Assembly (NCBI RefSeq): GCF_001441165.1
Contig: NZ_CP013126.1
Coordinates: 1,269,551-1,333,550, forward strand
From: Acidipropionibacterium acidipropionici
GTDB taxonomy: Bacteria; Actinomycetota; Actinomycetes; Propionibacteriales; Propionibacteriaceae
Reading direction: 5' to 3'
Length of the DNA stretch: 64,000 bases
Positions 43,932-52,505 of the stretch are shown piece after piece; the first letter of the stretch is position 1; each line of letters opens with the position of its first letter. The notes below the pieces were generated by a model, which did no database searches, had not been told where the DNA came from, and saw only the letters and a list, made by a program, of their open reading frames with translations. Position numbers and translations under genes: made by a program.

Positions 43932-45263
43932 GTGACCTCGCCACAGCCTCAGACAGTCTCGACGCACCGCCAGGTTCTCAACCTGGCGGTGCCCGCTTTC
44001 CTGTCCCTCATCGCCGAACCGCTGTTCCTGATGGCGGATTCGGCGGTGATCGGTCATATCGGCACGGTGCAGTTGGCCGGTCTCGGCGTCGCCAGCACGG
44101 TGCTCACCACCGCCACCGGGCTGTTCGTCTTCCTGGCCTACGCGACGACGGCGGCGAGCGCGCGCAGGATGGGCGCCGGGGACCGGGCGGGAGCCGCTCA
44201 GGCCGGTATCGACGGGGCCTGGCTGTCGATCATCATCGGCGTGCTCGTCGCCGCCCTGCTGGTGTTCGGGGCGCCGGTGGTCGTCGGCCTCTTCGGCACC
44301 GAGCCGGCGGCCGCTGGCCCGGCCGTGGAGTATCTGCGGATCGCCGGGGTGGGGATCCCTGCGATGCTGGTGACGATGGCGGTCACCGGGGTGCTGCGCG
44401 GCTTCCAGGACACCCGAACGCCGCTGGTGGTGACCGTCGTCGCCTTCTCGGTGAACCTGGCGCTGAATCTGTGGTTCGTGCTGGGCCTGGGGTGGGGGAT
44501 CGCCGGATCGGCCTGGGGCACTCTGATCTGCCAGGTGGGAATGGCCCTGGCCCTGGTGATCGTCTTCGTGGTGCGCACCCGGGGGGCGGGGGCGTCGTTG
44601 AGGTTCCAGCCGGCCGGGGTGCTCGGCTCTCTGCGTGACGGCATCCCGCTGCTGATCCGTACCCTGGCGTTGCGGATCTCGCTGCTGGTCACCACCTGGG
44701 TGGCGGCCCGTCTCGGGGTGGTGGCGCTGGCGTCCTACCAGGTCTCGATGACGGTGTGGAACTTCCTCACGATGGCCCTGGATGCGCTGGGGATCGCCGG
44801 GCAGGCGCTCACCGGTGCCTCCCTGGGTTCGGGGGACCGGCGTCGGACCCGGGAGCTCACCACGCTGATGGTCAAGTGGGGGGCCTGGGTGGGGGTGGTG
44901 CTCGGGGCCGGCGTGCTGGCGCTGCATCGTGTGCTGCCGGTGGCCTTCAGCCAGGATCCGGCGGTGCGCGCCGCGATGGCGGCCGGGCTGATCGTCATCG
45001 CGGTGATGCAGCCGCTGTCAGGGGTGGTGTTCGTGCTTGACGGCGTGCTCATCGGAGCCGGCGACGGACGCTGGCTGTCAGGCGCCCAGGTCGTGATGCT
45101 GGTGGCGTATCTGCCGATGATCCTCGGCGTCTTCCTCGCCTCGCCCACCGGTTCTGCCGGAGTGGTGTGGCTGTGGACCGCCTTCGGCGGGTTCATGCTG
45201 GTGCGCGGGCTCATCCTGGCCTGGCGGGGCAGGGGAGACGCCTGGATGAGGCTGGGCGCCTGA
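43932..45263 (+). CDS. MATE family efflux transporter (DinF-like)
   Basis: 443 residues, twelve helices. Exports drugs or metabolites using a Na+ or H+ gradient. Two homologous halves: LAVPAFLSLIAEPLFLMADSAVIGHIG and the equivalent near 245-290 with ALASYQVSMTVWNF and LGIAGQALTGASLGSGD. GTG start. The last 16 codons and the following 25 bases recur as an inverted copy at 55152-55221, on the far side of the accessory island. Confidence 0.93.
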   Translation: MTSPQPQTVSTHRQVLNLAVPAFLSLIAEPLFLMADSAVIGHIGTVQLAGLGVASTVLTTATGLFVFLAYATTAASARRMGAGDRAGAAQAGIDGAWLSIIIGVLVAALLVFGAPVVVGLFGTEPAAAGPAVEYLRIAGVGIPAMLVTMAVTGVLRGFQDTRTPLVVTVVAFSVNLALNLWFVLGLGWGIAGSAWGTLICQVGMALALVIVFVVRTRGAGASLRFQPAGVLGSLRDGIPLLIRTLALRISLLVTTWVAARLGVVALASYQVSMTVWNFLTMALDALGIAGQALTGASLGSGDRRRTRELTTLMVKWGAWVGVVLGAGVLALHRVLPVAFSQDPAVRAAMAAGLIVIAVMQPLSGVVFVLDGVLIGAGDGRWLSGAQVVMLVAYLPMILGVFLASPTGSAGVVWLWTAFGGFMLVRGLILAWRGRGDAWMRLGA

Positions 45264-45292
45264 GCCCCGGATCGGCGAATGATCAACGAGGC
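45222..45292 (+). repeat. Island-bracketing inverted repeat, left copy (MATE 3' end)
   Basis: 71 bases covering the MATE tail and stop match the reverse complement of 55152-55221 at roughly 88 percent with one gap. Exact shared blocks include GGAGACGCCTGGATGAGGCT and CCCCGGATCGGCGAA. The accessory island lies between the copies. Confidence 0.8.
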
Positions 45293-45540
45293 CGGAGCCC
45301 CGGCTCTTCAGGATCCAGGGTGTATTGGCTGGCCGTGGCTCCAGGGATCGCTCGCTATGGATGCTGAGGAGCCATCAACGCTCACGCGCAGTCAACCGGG
45401 GTCATCGCGATGTCCGCACCCGCCCTGCGCCAGCGGTCGAGGTGCAGTACGCCAGCCCCGAGGGATCGGACGGTCGACCGGATTCCTCGCCTCGTAGCTG
45501 TACGGGTTCCACTGAAGGGCGGGTAATAGCGAGGATCGAG

Positions 45541-45942
45541 TCAGCTTGGTTGCGATGGCTGACCGTGCTCATCATTCTTGATGATACGGTTCGCAATCTC
45601 ATCCCCAAGAGCTGTGTTCTGAAACCAAGCTATGGCGCCAGGAGTTGGAAGTTCAGTTCCCCACTCACGAATGAACTCGTCATCTATTTGGTCTGCTGAT
45701 TTGTCTGGACTCAGGCGCCATGCAACGAATTTCCCGTCAGAAGTGATACTTCCGGCAGTAGCGAACCCCTCTGTCAGCATGGTTCTGATCAAGGTCAGTG
45801 CCTCGTCTCGCTCCTCCTTAGCGGTCCCCGGCCGCATCTGCACAACGCTCGACAGCACCCATCCTGGATCAGTCCAGTCGATCAGCCCCTCAATCAGCAC
45901 CTCTGCGATGATCTCGTCGACCCCGGACTTGCTATCAGACAT
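45541..45942 (-). CDS. Hypothetical protein, probable immunity protein
   Basis: 133 residues, acidic, no recognised family. Begins MSDSKSGVDEIIAEVLIEGLI; contains TSDGKFVAWRLSPDKSADQID and WGTELPTPGAIAW. Lower GC than the surrounding chromosome. Its start overlaps the end of an orphan toxin-like tail (45935-46123) by eight bases. Small acidic proteins directly after a toxin C terminus are usually the cognate immunity protein; that is why I suggest it. Confidence 0.6.
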   Translation of the reverse strand: MSDSKSGVDEIIAEVLIEGLIDWTDPGWVLSSVVQMRPGTAKEERDEALTLIRTMLTEGFATAGSITSDGKFVAWRLSPDKSADQIDDEFIREWGTELPTPGAIAWFQNTALGDEIANRIIKNDEHGQPSQPS

Positions 45943-46123
45943 GAATCTTGATCCTCTCCTTAGCTCCAGGAGTCTGAATCTCCACGGTCCTCCCTCCAGA
46001 AGCTGACTTATCTCTCAAACCTAAGGAGATTCCATCGGAACGACCTCTAGGTGTATCGGGCGTGCTTGGTGAATCGAGCGTATTTGAGGACTCTGCCCCT
46101 ACCAGATTCCCCTGATGGAGCAA
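45935..46123 (-). pseudogene. Orphan toxin C-terminal tail
   Basis: 62-codon open frame lacking a convincing start; the product ends with a Ser/Pro/Asp-rich linker (LDSPSTPDTPRGRSDG) and SASGGRTVEIQTPGAKERIKIHV-type residues. Read as the end of a larger polymorphic toxin whose front part is gone. It overlaps the following small gene, as toxin and immunity genes often do. A very similar linker (ESVIDSTPGSPTRP) precedes the tail at 50595. Confidence 0.4.
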
Positions 46124-46281
46124 ACCTTATCCGACTCTTCACGATCCAGGTGTAGTTGTGGCCGGACGTGGTCCAAGAAGTCGCTCGCTATGGATCCTGA
46201 AGCGCCTGTTGCCCGTTCCGATCGGTGGGCGTATCCCGCCAGGCTGTGGCCGACGGCCATTGGCTGTGTGGCGTGTCGGGG

Positions 46282-46899
46282 TCAGGTGACTTCCCGGATG
46301 AGGAAGTCCTTGGGGCTGGCCGCTGCGATGATCTCGGCGAGTTGACGGCGGACCAGGATCTTCCGGAAGTAACTCAGACTGTCACCGAACCATTCGGGGC
46401 TGGCGGCGATGTCGACATCGGCCAGGGGCGGGGTGATGTGCAGCGGGGGAAGGAGTTCGGAGGCCAGGGGCAGCCACTTCCATGTGCCGCAGACCGGGCA
46501 CCTCGCCCCTGTGCGCCGGTGCCGGGCGAGGGTCTGGCGCCGGAGGTCGTCGGGGTCGTACCAAGACTGGCCGACGGTGGGTATGACGATCTGCCAGGCG
46601 TCCCCGGCGGGGGTGGCCGGCCAGGCCACGGGACGCAGGTCAAGGGTGAACCGGTCCCGGAGCGTCTCGGCCAGACCGGCATCAACGCAGAGCGCGTCGT
46701 AGTTCCAGTAGGGCATCCAGGCCCCGACCGGGGTGAGGTTGCGCCGCTGCAGTGTCAGGGACCCGGTCTGCGGGCCCTGGGGGATCCCGCAGGCATGGCA
46801 CCATCCCTCGGCCCCGAACATCGGATCCATGCCGAACGACTTCTCGGGCCACGGCCAGCCACGATTGCGCTTGGCCTCAAGCTCCACAAACTCTCTCAT
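46282..46899 (-). CDS. Double-CXXCG protein (SitI6-like immunity family)
   Basis: 205 residues with two CXXCG zinc-binding motifs, CHACG near residue 35 and CPVCG near 135, the hallmark of the double-CXXCG family whose founder SitI6 is an immunity protein in Myxococcus swarming-inhibition toxins. Start ATG overlaps by ATGA the stop of the gene that IS21 has split, so the two were one operon. C-terminal part EWFGDSLSYFRKILVRRQ. A second, truncated copy of the last two thirds lies at 49818-50108. Family assigned from motif and size only. Confidence 0.6.
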   Translation of the reverse strand: MREFVELEAKRNRGWPWPEKSFGMDPMFGAEGWCHACGIPQGPQTGSLTLQRRNLTPVGAWMPYWNYDALCVDAGLAETLRDRFTLDLRPVAWPATPAGDAWQIVIPTVGQSWYDPDDLRRQTLARHRRTGARCPVCGTWKWLPLASELLPPLHITPPLADVDIAASPEWFGDSLSYFRKILVRRQLAEIIAAASPKDFLIREVT

Positions 46900-46979
46900 T
46901 TTACCTTTGCGGCAAAGATCCATGAGATGCCGTCATGTGGGTCGAGCCTTGGATGATCTGTGAGCTCATACGAATGGTC
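46896..46979 (-). pseudogene. C-terminal piece of immunity-like gene split by IS21
   Basis: Reading from the 6-bp target duplication, these 28 codons (DHSYELTDHPRLDPHDGISW...VK, stop) continue in exact frame from codon 81 of the piece at 49475-49717. They align with the end of the second copy at 54158-54480 (TFEITNYPKVDPHDGVRWV). The rebuilt product has 108 residues. The stop overlaps the double-CXXCG start. Confidence 0.8.
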
Positions 46980-47154
46980 TGTGTCTGTTCACTATGAAGT
47001 GGGCCATGTGAGCACGGTTTCCCGGCCGTTGTGGTGGCTGGTTTCCTGCCGATTCGTCGTGAGGGATTCCTGCCGTTTCAGCGCTAAGAATCCGGCCACG
47101 TCGTCACGGTGATCCTGCCCGGTCACCTGCGGGCCCGTCATGGTGGCGGATAGT

Positions 47155-47182
47155 TCCCATCGGCACGAGGGTGCCGATGGGA
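47155..47182 (+). promoter_or_regulatory. Hairpin in front of istA
   Basis: Twelve-base perfect arms TCCCATCGGCAC and GTGCCGATGGGA around GAGG, ending at the istA ribosome site (GGAGAGG). It could stop outside transcripts or hide the ribosome site in them, limiting transposase expression. Confidence 0.6.
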
Positions 47183-47192
47183 GGAGAGGAAC

Positions 47193-48665
47193 GTGACAGT
47201 GACCAGGAAGGTCCAGACCCAGATCCGGCAGCTCGATGCGGCCGGGGTCCCCGGACGCGAGATCGCCCGGCGACTCGCCGTCTCGAGGGACTCGGTGGCC
47301 AAGTACGCGAACCTGGAGGACTGCTCCCCGCAGCCTCCCCGACCCATCCGTCACCCGCAGGCCAGCGTGATCGCCCCGTTCACCGACGTGATGGACGGGT
47401 GGCTGACCGCCGACCGGGGTCATCCCCGTAAGCAGCGTCACACCGCCAAGAGGGTCTTCGACCGGCTGGTCGCCGAGCACGGTTACACGGGCTCCTACTC
47501 CCCGGTCCAGAGGTGGGTCAAGGCCTGGAAGGCCGACCACCGGGAGGAGGGCCAGGGATACGCGGAACTGACCTGGGCCCCGGGCGTCGCCCAGGTCGAC
47601 TTCGGCCAGGCCGACGCGATCATCGCAGGGCGCCAGACAACCTTGCAGGGACTGGTCGTCACGTTCCCGCACTCCAACATGCGGTTCGTCCAGATGTTCG
47701 GCGGTCATACCTCCGAGTGTGTCTGCGAGGGCCTCTCGCGGGTCTTCACCCGGATCGGCGGGGCCGCCCCGGTCCTGGTCTTCGACAATGCCACCGAGGC
47801 CGGGCGGCGCCGCGGCACCGAGATCACCGAATCAGTCCTGTTCTCCCACTTCAAGGAGCATTACCGCCTCCAATCCCGCTACTGCAACCCGTACTCGGGC
47901 CACGAGAAGGGCAGCGTGGAGAACGCGGTGGGGTTCCTGCGCCGCAACCTCATGGTCCCGATCCCGCACGCGGCCAGCCTGACCGCGCTCAACGCCGATC
48001 TGATGGATCGCTGCGACCGGCTGGGGGCGACCGACCACTACCGGGCGAAGGTGCCGATCGCCGACCTGTTCGCCGATGACCGGGCGGCCCTGCTCGGGCT
48101 GCCGGGCATCGCTTTCGACCCGGTCACCTATCAGCGTCGACGGGCCGACAAGGACGGGCGCGTCCAGATCCACGACACCTACTACCTGGCCGGGCCGGCG
48201 TGGGGCTCCCGGGACCTGACGGTGGGGCTGCGCGCCTACACCATCACCTTCCTCGACGACGAGAACCGGACCATCAGGGTCCTGCCGTGTCATTACGGCC
48301 ACACCAGCCAGACCGTCTTCGATCCGGCCAGTCTCATCGCTCACGTCATCGGCAAGCCCGCATCCTTCGGCCAGTCCCTGCTGCGCACCCGTATGCCCCA
48401 GGCGGTCGCCGACTGGCTCGACGCCGCCGACGCGCCCGGGCGGCGAGCGTTCCTGCGGGCCATCGACCAGCCGATCCGCGACATCGGCTTCGACCCCGTC
48501 CTGGATGCCGCCGCCTCCATCCTCGCCCAGGGACGGGCCCCGGAGGCCGCCAGCATCTCCATGCTCGCCCACCATCTGGCCGAGCCCGGCCCCGGCCCCG
48601 CCCGGCACATCGACCTGAGCGTCTACGACCAACTCGCCCCCGCCACCACCCGGGAGGCATCATGA
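47193..48665 (+). CDS. istA: IS21 transposase IstA
   Basis: 490 residues. N-terminal helix-turn-helix (IRQLDAAGVPGREIARRLAVSRDSV), DDE integrase core (WAPGVAQVDFGQADA, VFDNATEAGRRR, Glu in HEKGSVENAVGFLRR) and C-terminal beta domain. GGAGGAGAGGAAC precedes the GTG. Stop overlaps istB by ATGA. All conserved acidic residues seen, so the element may be active. Confidence 0.96.
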   Translation: MTVTRKVQTQIRQLDAAGVPGREIARRLAVSRDSVAKYANLEDCSPQPPRPIRHPQASVIAPFTDVMDGWLTADRGHPRKQRHTAKRVFDRLVAEHGYTGSYSPVQRWVKAWKADHREEGQGYAELTWAPGVAQVDFGQADAIIAGRQTTLQGLVVTFPHSNMRFVQMFGGHTSECVCEGLSRVFTRIGGAAPVLVFDNATEAGRRRGTEITESVLFSHFKEHYRLQSRYCNPYSGHEKGSVENAVGFLRRNLMVPIPHAASLTALNADLMDRCDRLGATDHYRAKVPIADLFADDRAALLGLPGIAFDPVTYQRRRADKDGRVQIHDTYYLAGPAWGSRDLTVGLRAYTITFLDDENRTIRVLPCHYGHTSQTVFDPASLIAHVIGKPASFGQSLLRTRMPQAVADWLDAADAPGRRAFLRAIDQPIRDIGFDPVLDAAASILAQGRAPEAASISMLAHHLAEPGPGPARHIDLSVYDQLAPATTREAS

Positions 48666-49444
48666 CCACCACACCCGACCAGATCCTGACCCTGGGCCGC
48701 AGCCTCAAACTCACCACCCGCGTGCTGGCCGACTGGGTCGCCGGAGCCACCGGCGAACAGCTCGACGCCCTGGCCGGCCTGTTCACCGCCGAGGCCGCCT
48801 CCCGGGACGCCTCCCACCGCGCCCGCCTGCTCAAGAAGGCCCGCCTGCCCCAGCACAAGACCCTCGAGGGCTACAGCTGGGCGGCCATCACCCTGCCCGC
48901 CGGGATGACCCGGACCCAGATCACCGGCCTGGAGTTCATCGAGCCGGCCGAGGACCTCATCTGCATCGGCGACGTGGGCACCGGCAAGACCCACCTGGCC
49001 CTGGCACTGGCCCGCACCGCCTGCCTGGCAGGCATCGAGGCCCGCTTCTACACCGTCTCCAGCCTCGTGATGGCCCTACGCCGCGCCAAGACCGAGGACC
49101 GCCTCGACCGGCTCCTGGCCGAACTCGCCCGGCCCCGACTCCTGATCCTCGACGAGCTGGGCTACCTGCCCATCGACGCCGACGGGGGCCGGCTACTGTT
49201 CCAGGTCATCGCCCAGGCCTACGAACACCAGGCACTGGTCATCACCACCAACCAGGACCTGTCAGCCTGGGGCACCATCTTCGGCGACGACAACCTCGCC
49301 GCCGCGATCATCGACCGCCTCATCCACCACGGCCGCCTCCTCCGCTTCACCGGCTCCTCCTACCGACTCGCCCACGCCCTCCTCCACGGCGACGAGACGG
49401 CCGGAAACCCTGACAAGATGGCCGGAATCATAGCGACGAAATAA
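48662..49444 (+). CDS. istB: IS21 helper ATPase IstB
   Basis: 260 residues, AAA+ (DnaC-like). Walker A GDVGTGKTHLALAL, Walker B LLILDELGYLPI, sensor ITTNQDLSAWG, and the end RLIHHGRLLRFTGSSYRLAHALL. Full length. Works with IstA in target capture. Translationally coupled by ATGA. Confidence 0.96.
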   Translation: MTTTPDQILTLGRSLKLTTRVLADWVAGATGEQLDALAGLFTAEAASRDASHRARLLKKARLPQHKTLEGYSWAAITLPAGMTRTQITGLEFIEPAEDLICIGDVGTGKTHLALALARTACLAGIEARFYTVSSLVMALRRAKTEDRLDRLLAELARPRLLILDELGYLPIDADGGRLLFQVIAQAYEHQALVITTNQDLSAWGTIFGDDNLAAAIIDRLIHHGRLLRFTGSSYRLAHALLHGDETAGNPDKMAGIIATK

Positions 49445-49468
49445 CCGACATCAACTTGACAAAACACA

Positions 49469-49717
49469 ATGGTCGACATAGATCTCCTGCGCAACTAGGG
49501 CTTCGAGTTCGCTGACGATATCTCTCATATCCTCCTCGTCTTCCTCGGTAAGACGGGACAACTGCACGCGGAGCCTCAGGTGGCGTCCGTTCACTTGCAC
49601 TCCGACCGCGTAGGCATGGTCGGGGATCAGGCCGAGGGATGCCTGCGATGTCTGTGCGGTGGCGTAGTTGTCCCATATCGGCGCCCGGGCGGGATCTTCG
49701 GGGGTCGGTAGTGTCAT
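49469..49717 (-). pseudogene. N-terminal piece of immunity-like gene split by IS21
   Basis: Codons 1-81 plus the duplicated target (MTLPTPEDPARAPIWDNYAT, YAVGVQVNGRHLRLRVQLS, DIVSELEALV). The frame now runs into the insertion element and stops after a few foreign codons. CCTGAGGTGAAACC precedes the ATG. Rejoined with 46896-46979 it makes a 108-residue protein whose second copy is at 54158-54480. No named family; position before a double-CXXCG gene suggests a toxin-immunity operon. Confidence 0.8.
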
Positions 49718-49817
49718 GGTTTCACCTCAGGTTGGGCGATAGTTGTTCGGATCTTCAGGACACGAGGAGGAATGGGCTCCTGCGGCCGGCTTCGCTTGGC
49801 GGTGTGGCCTGTCGAGG

Positions 49818-50108
49818 TCACGTGACTTCCCGGATGAGGAAGTCCTTGGGGCTGGCCGCGGCGATGACCTCGGCGAGTTCGCGGCGGACCAGGACTTGGC
49901 GGAACGCTTTCAGCCCGTCACCGAACCATTCGGGGCTGGCAGCGATGCCGACATCGGCCAGGGGCGGGGTGATGTGCAGCGGGGGAAGAAGCTCGGAGGC
50001 CAGGGGCAGCCACTTCCATGTGCCGCAGACCGGGCACCTCGCCCCTGTGCGCCGGTGCCTGGCGAGGGTCTGGCGCCGGAGATTGTCGGGGGCATACCAG
50101 GCTTGGCC
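49818..50108 (-). pseudogene. Truncated copy of the double-CXXCG gene
   Basis: About the last 95 codons of the 46282-46899 gene, including the CPVCG motif and the identical end SPKDFLIREVT, at roughly 88 percent. Homology stops abruptly at about 50105, where an IS21-end-like sequence (50118-50130) begins, so the front was probably lost with an insertion and deletion. The frame extends a little beyond into unrelated codons. Confidence 0.75.
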
Positions 50109-50117
50109 GGCGAAACC

Positions 50118-50130
50118 ACTTGACAAAACA
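50118..50130. repeat. Solo IS21 right-end scar
   Basis: ACTTGACAAAACA is identical to the right terminus of the complete IS21 element (49454-49466), and similarity extends weakly about seven bases inward. It marks the breakpoint of the truncated double-CXXCG copy. Confidence 0.55.
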
Positions 50131-50296
50131 GACCCCTGCAGCATGATGCGGCAGACCGTCCACTCCCGTGCCAGTGTCATACGTCAACCAACAGCACGGC
50201 CGCTGGACAACGACCAGCGACCGGCCTATGAATGATCAAGGTTAGGCCACCCGGCTCGGGGTAGGCTGCCCTACGGGTCACCTTGGCGATGGAATC

Positions 50297-50572
50297 TCAG
50301 CTATCAATATATCGTTTGATATTAGCGGAGATCGCCGCGAGTCTTTTCCTTAGTTCCACCTCGTGCTCATCATGGTCGTAAATATCATCGAGTTCTTCAA
50401 GGAAAGACGCAATGTTCCATAAGTCATCCTGTATCCCAGAACCGTCTCTTTCGAAGAGCATGGGAAGCGTACTCAGGTACTCAATAATATGCCTCTCGCT
50501 CAAGTTCCCGGAGTTGGACCTTTCAATCATGTCGATTGCTTGACGTGCGACTTTCTCGTTATAGCAGTTCAT
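50297..50572 (-). CDS. Hypothetical protein, possible immunity protein
   Basis: 91 residues from the ATG at 50572 (TAGGAG lies eleven bases upstream). Helical and acidic: MNCYNEKVARQAIDMIERS, HIIEYLSTLPMLFERDG, IASFLEELDDIYDHDEHEVE. Low GC. No named family. It directly follows an orphan toxin-like tail on the same strand, which is the reason to suspect an immunity role. A longer frame without ribosome site overlaps that tail. Confidence 0.55.
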   Translation of the reverse strand: MNCYNEKVARQAIDMIERSNSGNLSERHIIEYLSTLPMLFERDGSGIQDDLWNIASFLEELDDIYDHDEHEVELRKRLAAISANIKRYIDS

Positions 50573-50594
50573 GAATCTGGCGGCTCCTATCAGT

Positions 50595-50821
50595 TCAGCG
50601 TTTCCTGACCGTCGCCACAATATCCCCCTCCATGATGACCTCGATATCTCCACTCTGATGTGATACTCGAGGAGTTCCATCCTCGGCCGGCCTTGTCGGA
50701 GATCCCGGCGTGCTATCTATCACGCTCTCGACATATCCAGGTGCTATGCCCAGCCCGGGATGTCTATTTCCTGGGCGTGTACCCAGTCGGCTCGGCTCCA
50801 TATTATCGACGGCATGTCTAG
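50595..50821 (-). pseudogene. Orphan toxin C-terminal tail cut by IS1380
   Basis: The frame is open from the left end of the IS1380 element and ends GDIEVIMEGDIVATVRKR. A Pro/Ser/Thr/Asp linker (YVESVIDSTPGSPTRPAEDG) resembles the one at 45935-46123. There is no own start with ribosome site, so it is the end of a longer gene truncated by the insertion. Confidence 0.45.
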
Positions 50822-52505
50822 CCTCGGCGTTTCATCGGTGAGTGCCGGAGGTGTGGTCGCCGGGTAGGCGAAAGTGCTCCTGACTTGGCAGGATAGGGCT
50901 TGTCTAGAGTCCGAATCCGTCAAGGTCGAGGAGCACTCCCAAGGTGAAGGCTACCGGGTCGTATCCGCGTGTTCATGTCGATGCCGCGCCCGTGGCCGCA
51001 GCGGGTCAGGCCGGTGGGGTGCTGCTGGTCGAGACGATCCGCGCCTCCGGGTTGGACCGGGAACTGAGCAGGGCCCTGGCCCGGTGGGCCACACCGTTGA
51101 CCGTCCATGACCCGGGCAAGATCCTGTGCGATCTGGCCCTGTCCCTGGCTGTGGGCGGTGACTGTCTGTCCGACCTGGCCGAGATCCGCGCCGAACCCGG
51201 GGTCTATGGCCCGGTGGCCTCCGATCCCACGGTCTCACGGCTGATCGGGCTGCTGGGCGCCGATGCCGATGCCGCGGAGAAGGCCATCTCGAGAGCCCGG
51301 AAGACGGCCCGGGCCCGGGTGTGGGCTCTGGGCGGTGATCACGCGCCGGATGCGGGGATCAGCCCGGCGGATCCGTTGGTCATCGATGTGGATGCGACCC
51401 TGGTGACCGCCCACAGCGAGAAGGAGCAGGCCGCGCCCACGTTCAAGAAGGGGTACGGCCATCATCCGTTGTGCGCGTTCATCGACCACGGCGCCCAGGG
51501 ATCCGGGGAGTGTGCGGTGATCATGCTGCGCCCCGGGAATGCCGGATCGAATACGGCCGCCGACCACACCACAGTGATCCGGGCCGCCCTGGACCAGGCC
51601 GGAGTGGGCGGGCGGCCCGGCAGGCGGGTCCTGATCCGCATCGACGGCGCCGGATCGACCCACCAGACTCTCGCCGAACTGGTCCGCCGGCGGGTCTCCT
51701 ACTCAGTCGGGTTCACCCTGCCCGCCGAGACTCCCGAGCTGTACGCCATGATCCCCGAGTCGGTGTGGACACCGGCCTACAACAGCAACGGCGAGGTCCG
51801 TGACGGCGCTGATGTGGCCGAGTTCACCGGGCTGCTGGACCTGGACGGATGGCCGGCCGGGATGCGGGTCATCGTGCGGCGGGAACGACCTCATCCCGGC
51901 GCCCAGTTGCGCTTCGATGATGTGGACGGATACCGGTTGACCGCCTTCGCCACGAACACGAAGACAGGTCAGTTGGCCGATCTGGAGGTTCGGCATCGCC
52001 GCCGGGCCCGCTGCGAGGACCGGATTCGCAATGCGAAGGACACCGGGCTGGTCAACCTCCCGCTCCACGGGTTCGGGGCCAACCGGATCTGGTGCCAGAT
52101 CGTCGCCCTGGCCTGTGATCTGCTCGCCTGGATGGGACTCCTGGCCCACCCCCAGGCCCAGGCCCGGCGGTGGGAGCCCAAGAAGCTGCGCCATCGCCTG
52201 TTCGCCATCCCCGCCACCCTCGCCCGGAGCGGCCGGCGCGTCATCCTGCACGTCTCGGATCGCCAACCATGGGTCGACACCGTGGTCGCCGCAGTCGGCG
52301 TGCTGCGGGGCCTGCCCGCCCCCGCGGGATAGCCCCCGGTATGCACCTTGACCGCCCACCATCTGAAAGAACCCCACGGCCCGGACAGCCCGACCCCCGC
52401 AGCGACATGCGGCGAACCGTCGCACCCGCCTGCCAGAATCAATGCTCAGTTCGACGACACAGCCGCCGAACCCCCACCCAGCAGCCACCCATGAAAAATC
52501 GAGGC
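50822..52505 (+). mobile_element. IS1380-family insertion sequence
   Basis: About 1.68 kb. Terminal inverted repeats begin CCTCG and match at about 15 of 19 positions (50822-50840 against 52487-52505). Flanks CTAG and CTAA are an imperfect target duplication. One transposase gene. It separates two truncated toxin ends that point outward. Confidence 0.75.
50944..52332 (+). CDS. IS1380-family transposase
   Basis: 462 residues. DDE-type transposase with IS1380 features: VHVDAAPVAAAGQAGGVLLVETIRASGLD at the start, catalytic region PLVIDVDATLVTAH, LIRIDGAGSTHQTL, and RCEDRIRNAKDTGL with Glu near the end. GTG start; GAGGAG lies eleven bases upstream. Full length and apparently intact. Confidence 0.92.
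   Translation: MKATGSYPRVHVDAAPVAAAGQAGGVLLVETIRASGLDRELSRALARWATPLTVHDPGKILCDLALSLAVGGDCLSDLAEIRAEPGVYGPVASDPTVSRLIGLLGADADAAEKAISRARKTARARVWALGGDHAPDAGISPADPLVIDVDATLVTAHSEKEQAAPTFKKGYGHHPLCAFIDHGAQGSGECAVIMLRPGNAGSNTAADHTTVIRAALDQAGVGGRPGRRVLIRIDGAGSTHQTLAELVRRRVSYSVGFTLPAETPELYAMIPESVWTPAYNSNGEVRDGADVAEFTGLLDLDGWPAGMRVIVRRERPHPGAQLRFDDVDGYRLTAFATNTKTGQLADLEVRHRRRARCEDRIRNAKDTGLVNLPLHGFGANRIWCQIVALACDLLAWMGLLAHPQAQARRWEPKKLRHRLFAIPATLARSGRRVILHVSDRQPWVDTVVAAVGVLRGLPAPAG

Larger units (their letters stand above)
46980..49468 (+). mobile_element. IS21-family insertion sequence, complete
   Basis: 2489 bp. Ends TGTGT...ACACA with about 15 of 22 matching terminal positions, flanked by 6-bp direct repeats ATGGTC (46974-46979, 49469-49474). 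Internal TTCC(C)GGCCG-type repeats occur at both ends, as IS21 transposases require. Carries istA and istB. It has split an immunity-like gene. Confidence 0.9.

Noticed and set aside
45402-45608. 68-codon minus-strand ORF at the island edge
   Set aside because: No start signal or coding bias and overlaps the supported 45541-45942 gene.
48200-48661. N-terminal extension of istB
   Set aside because: Shadow of istA; the true start is the ATG overlapping the istA stop.
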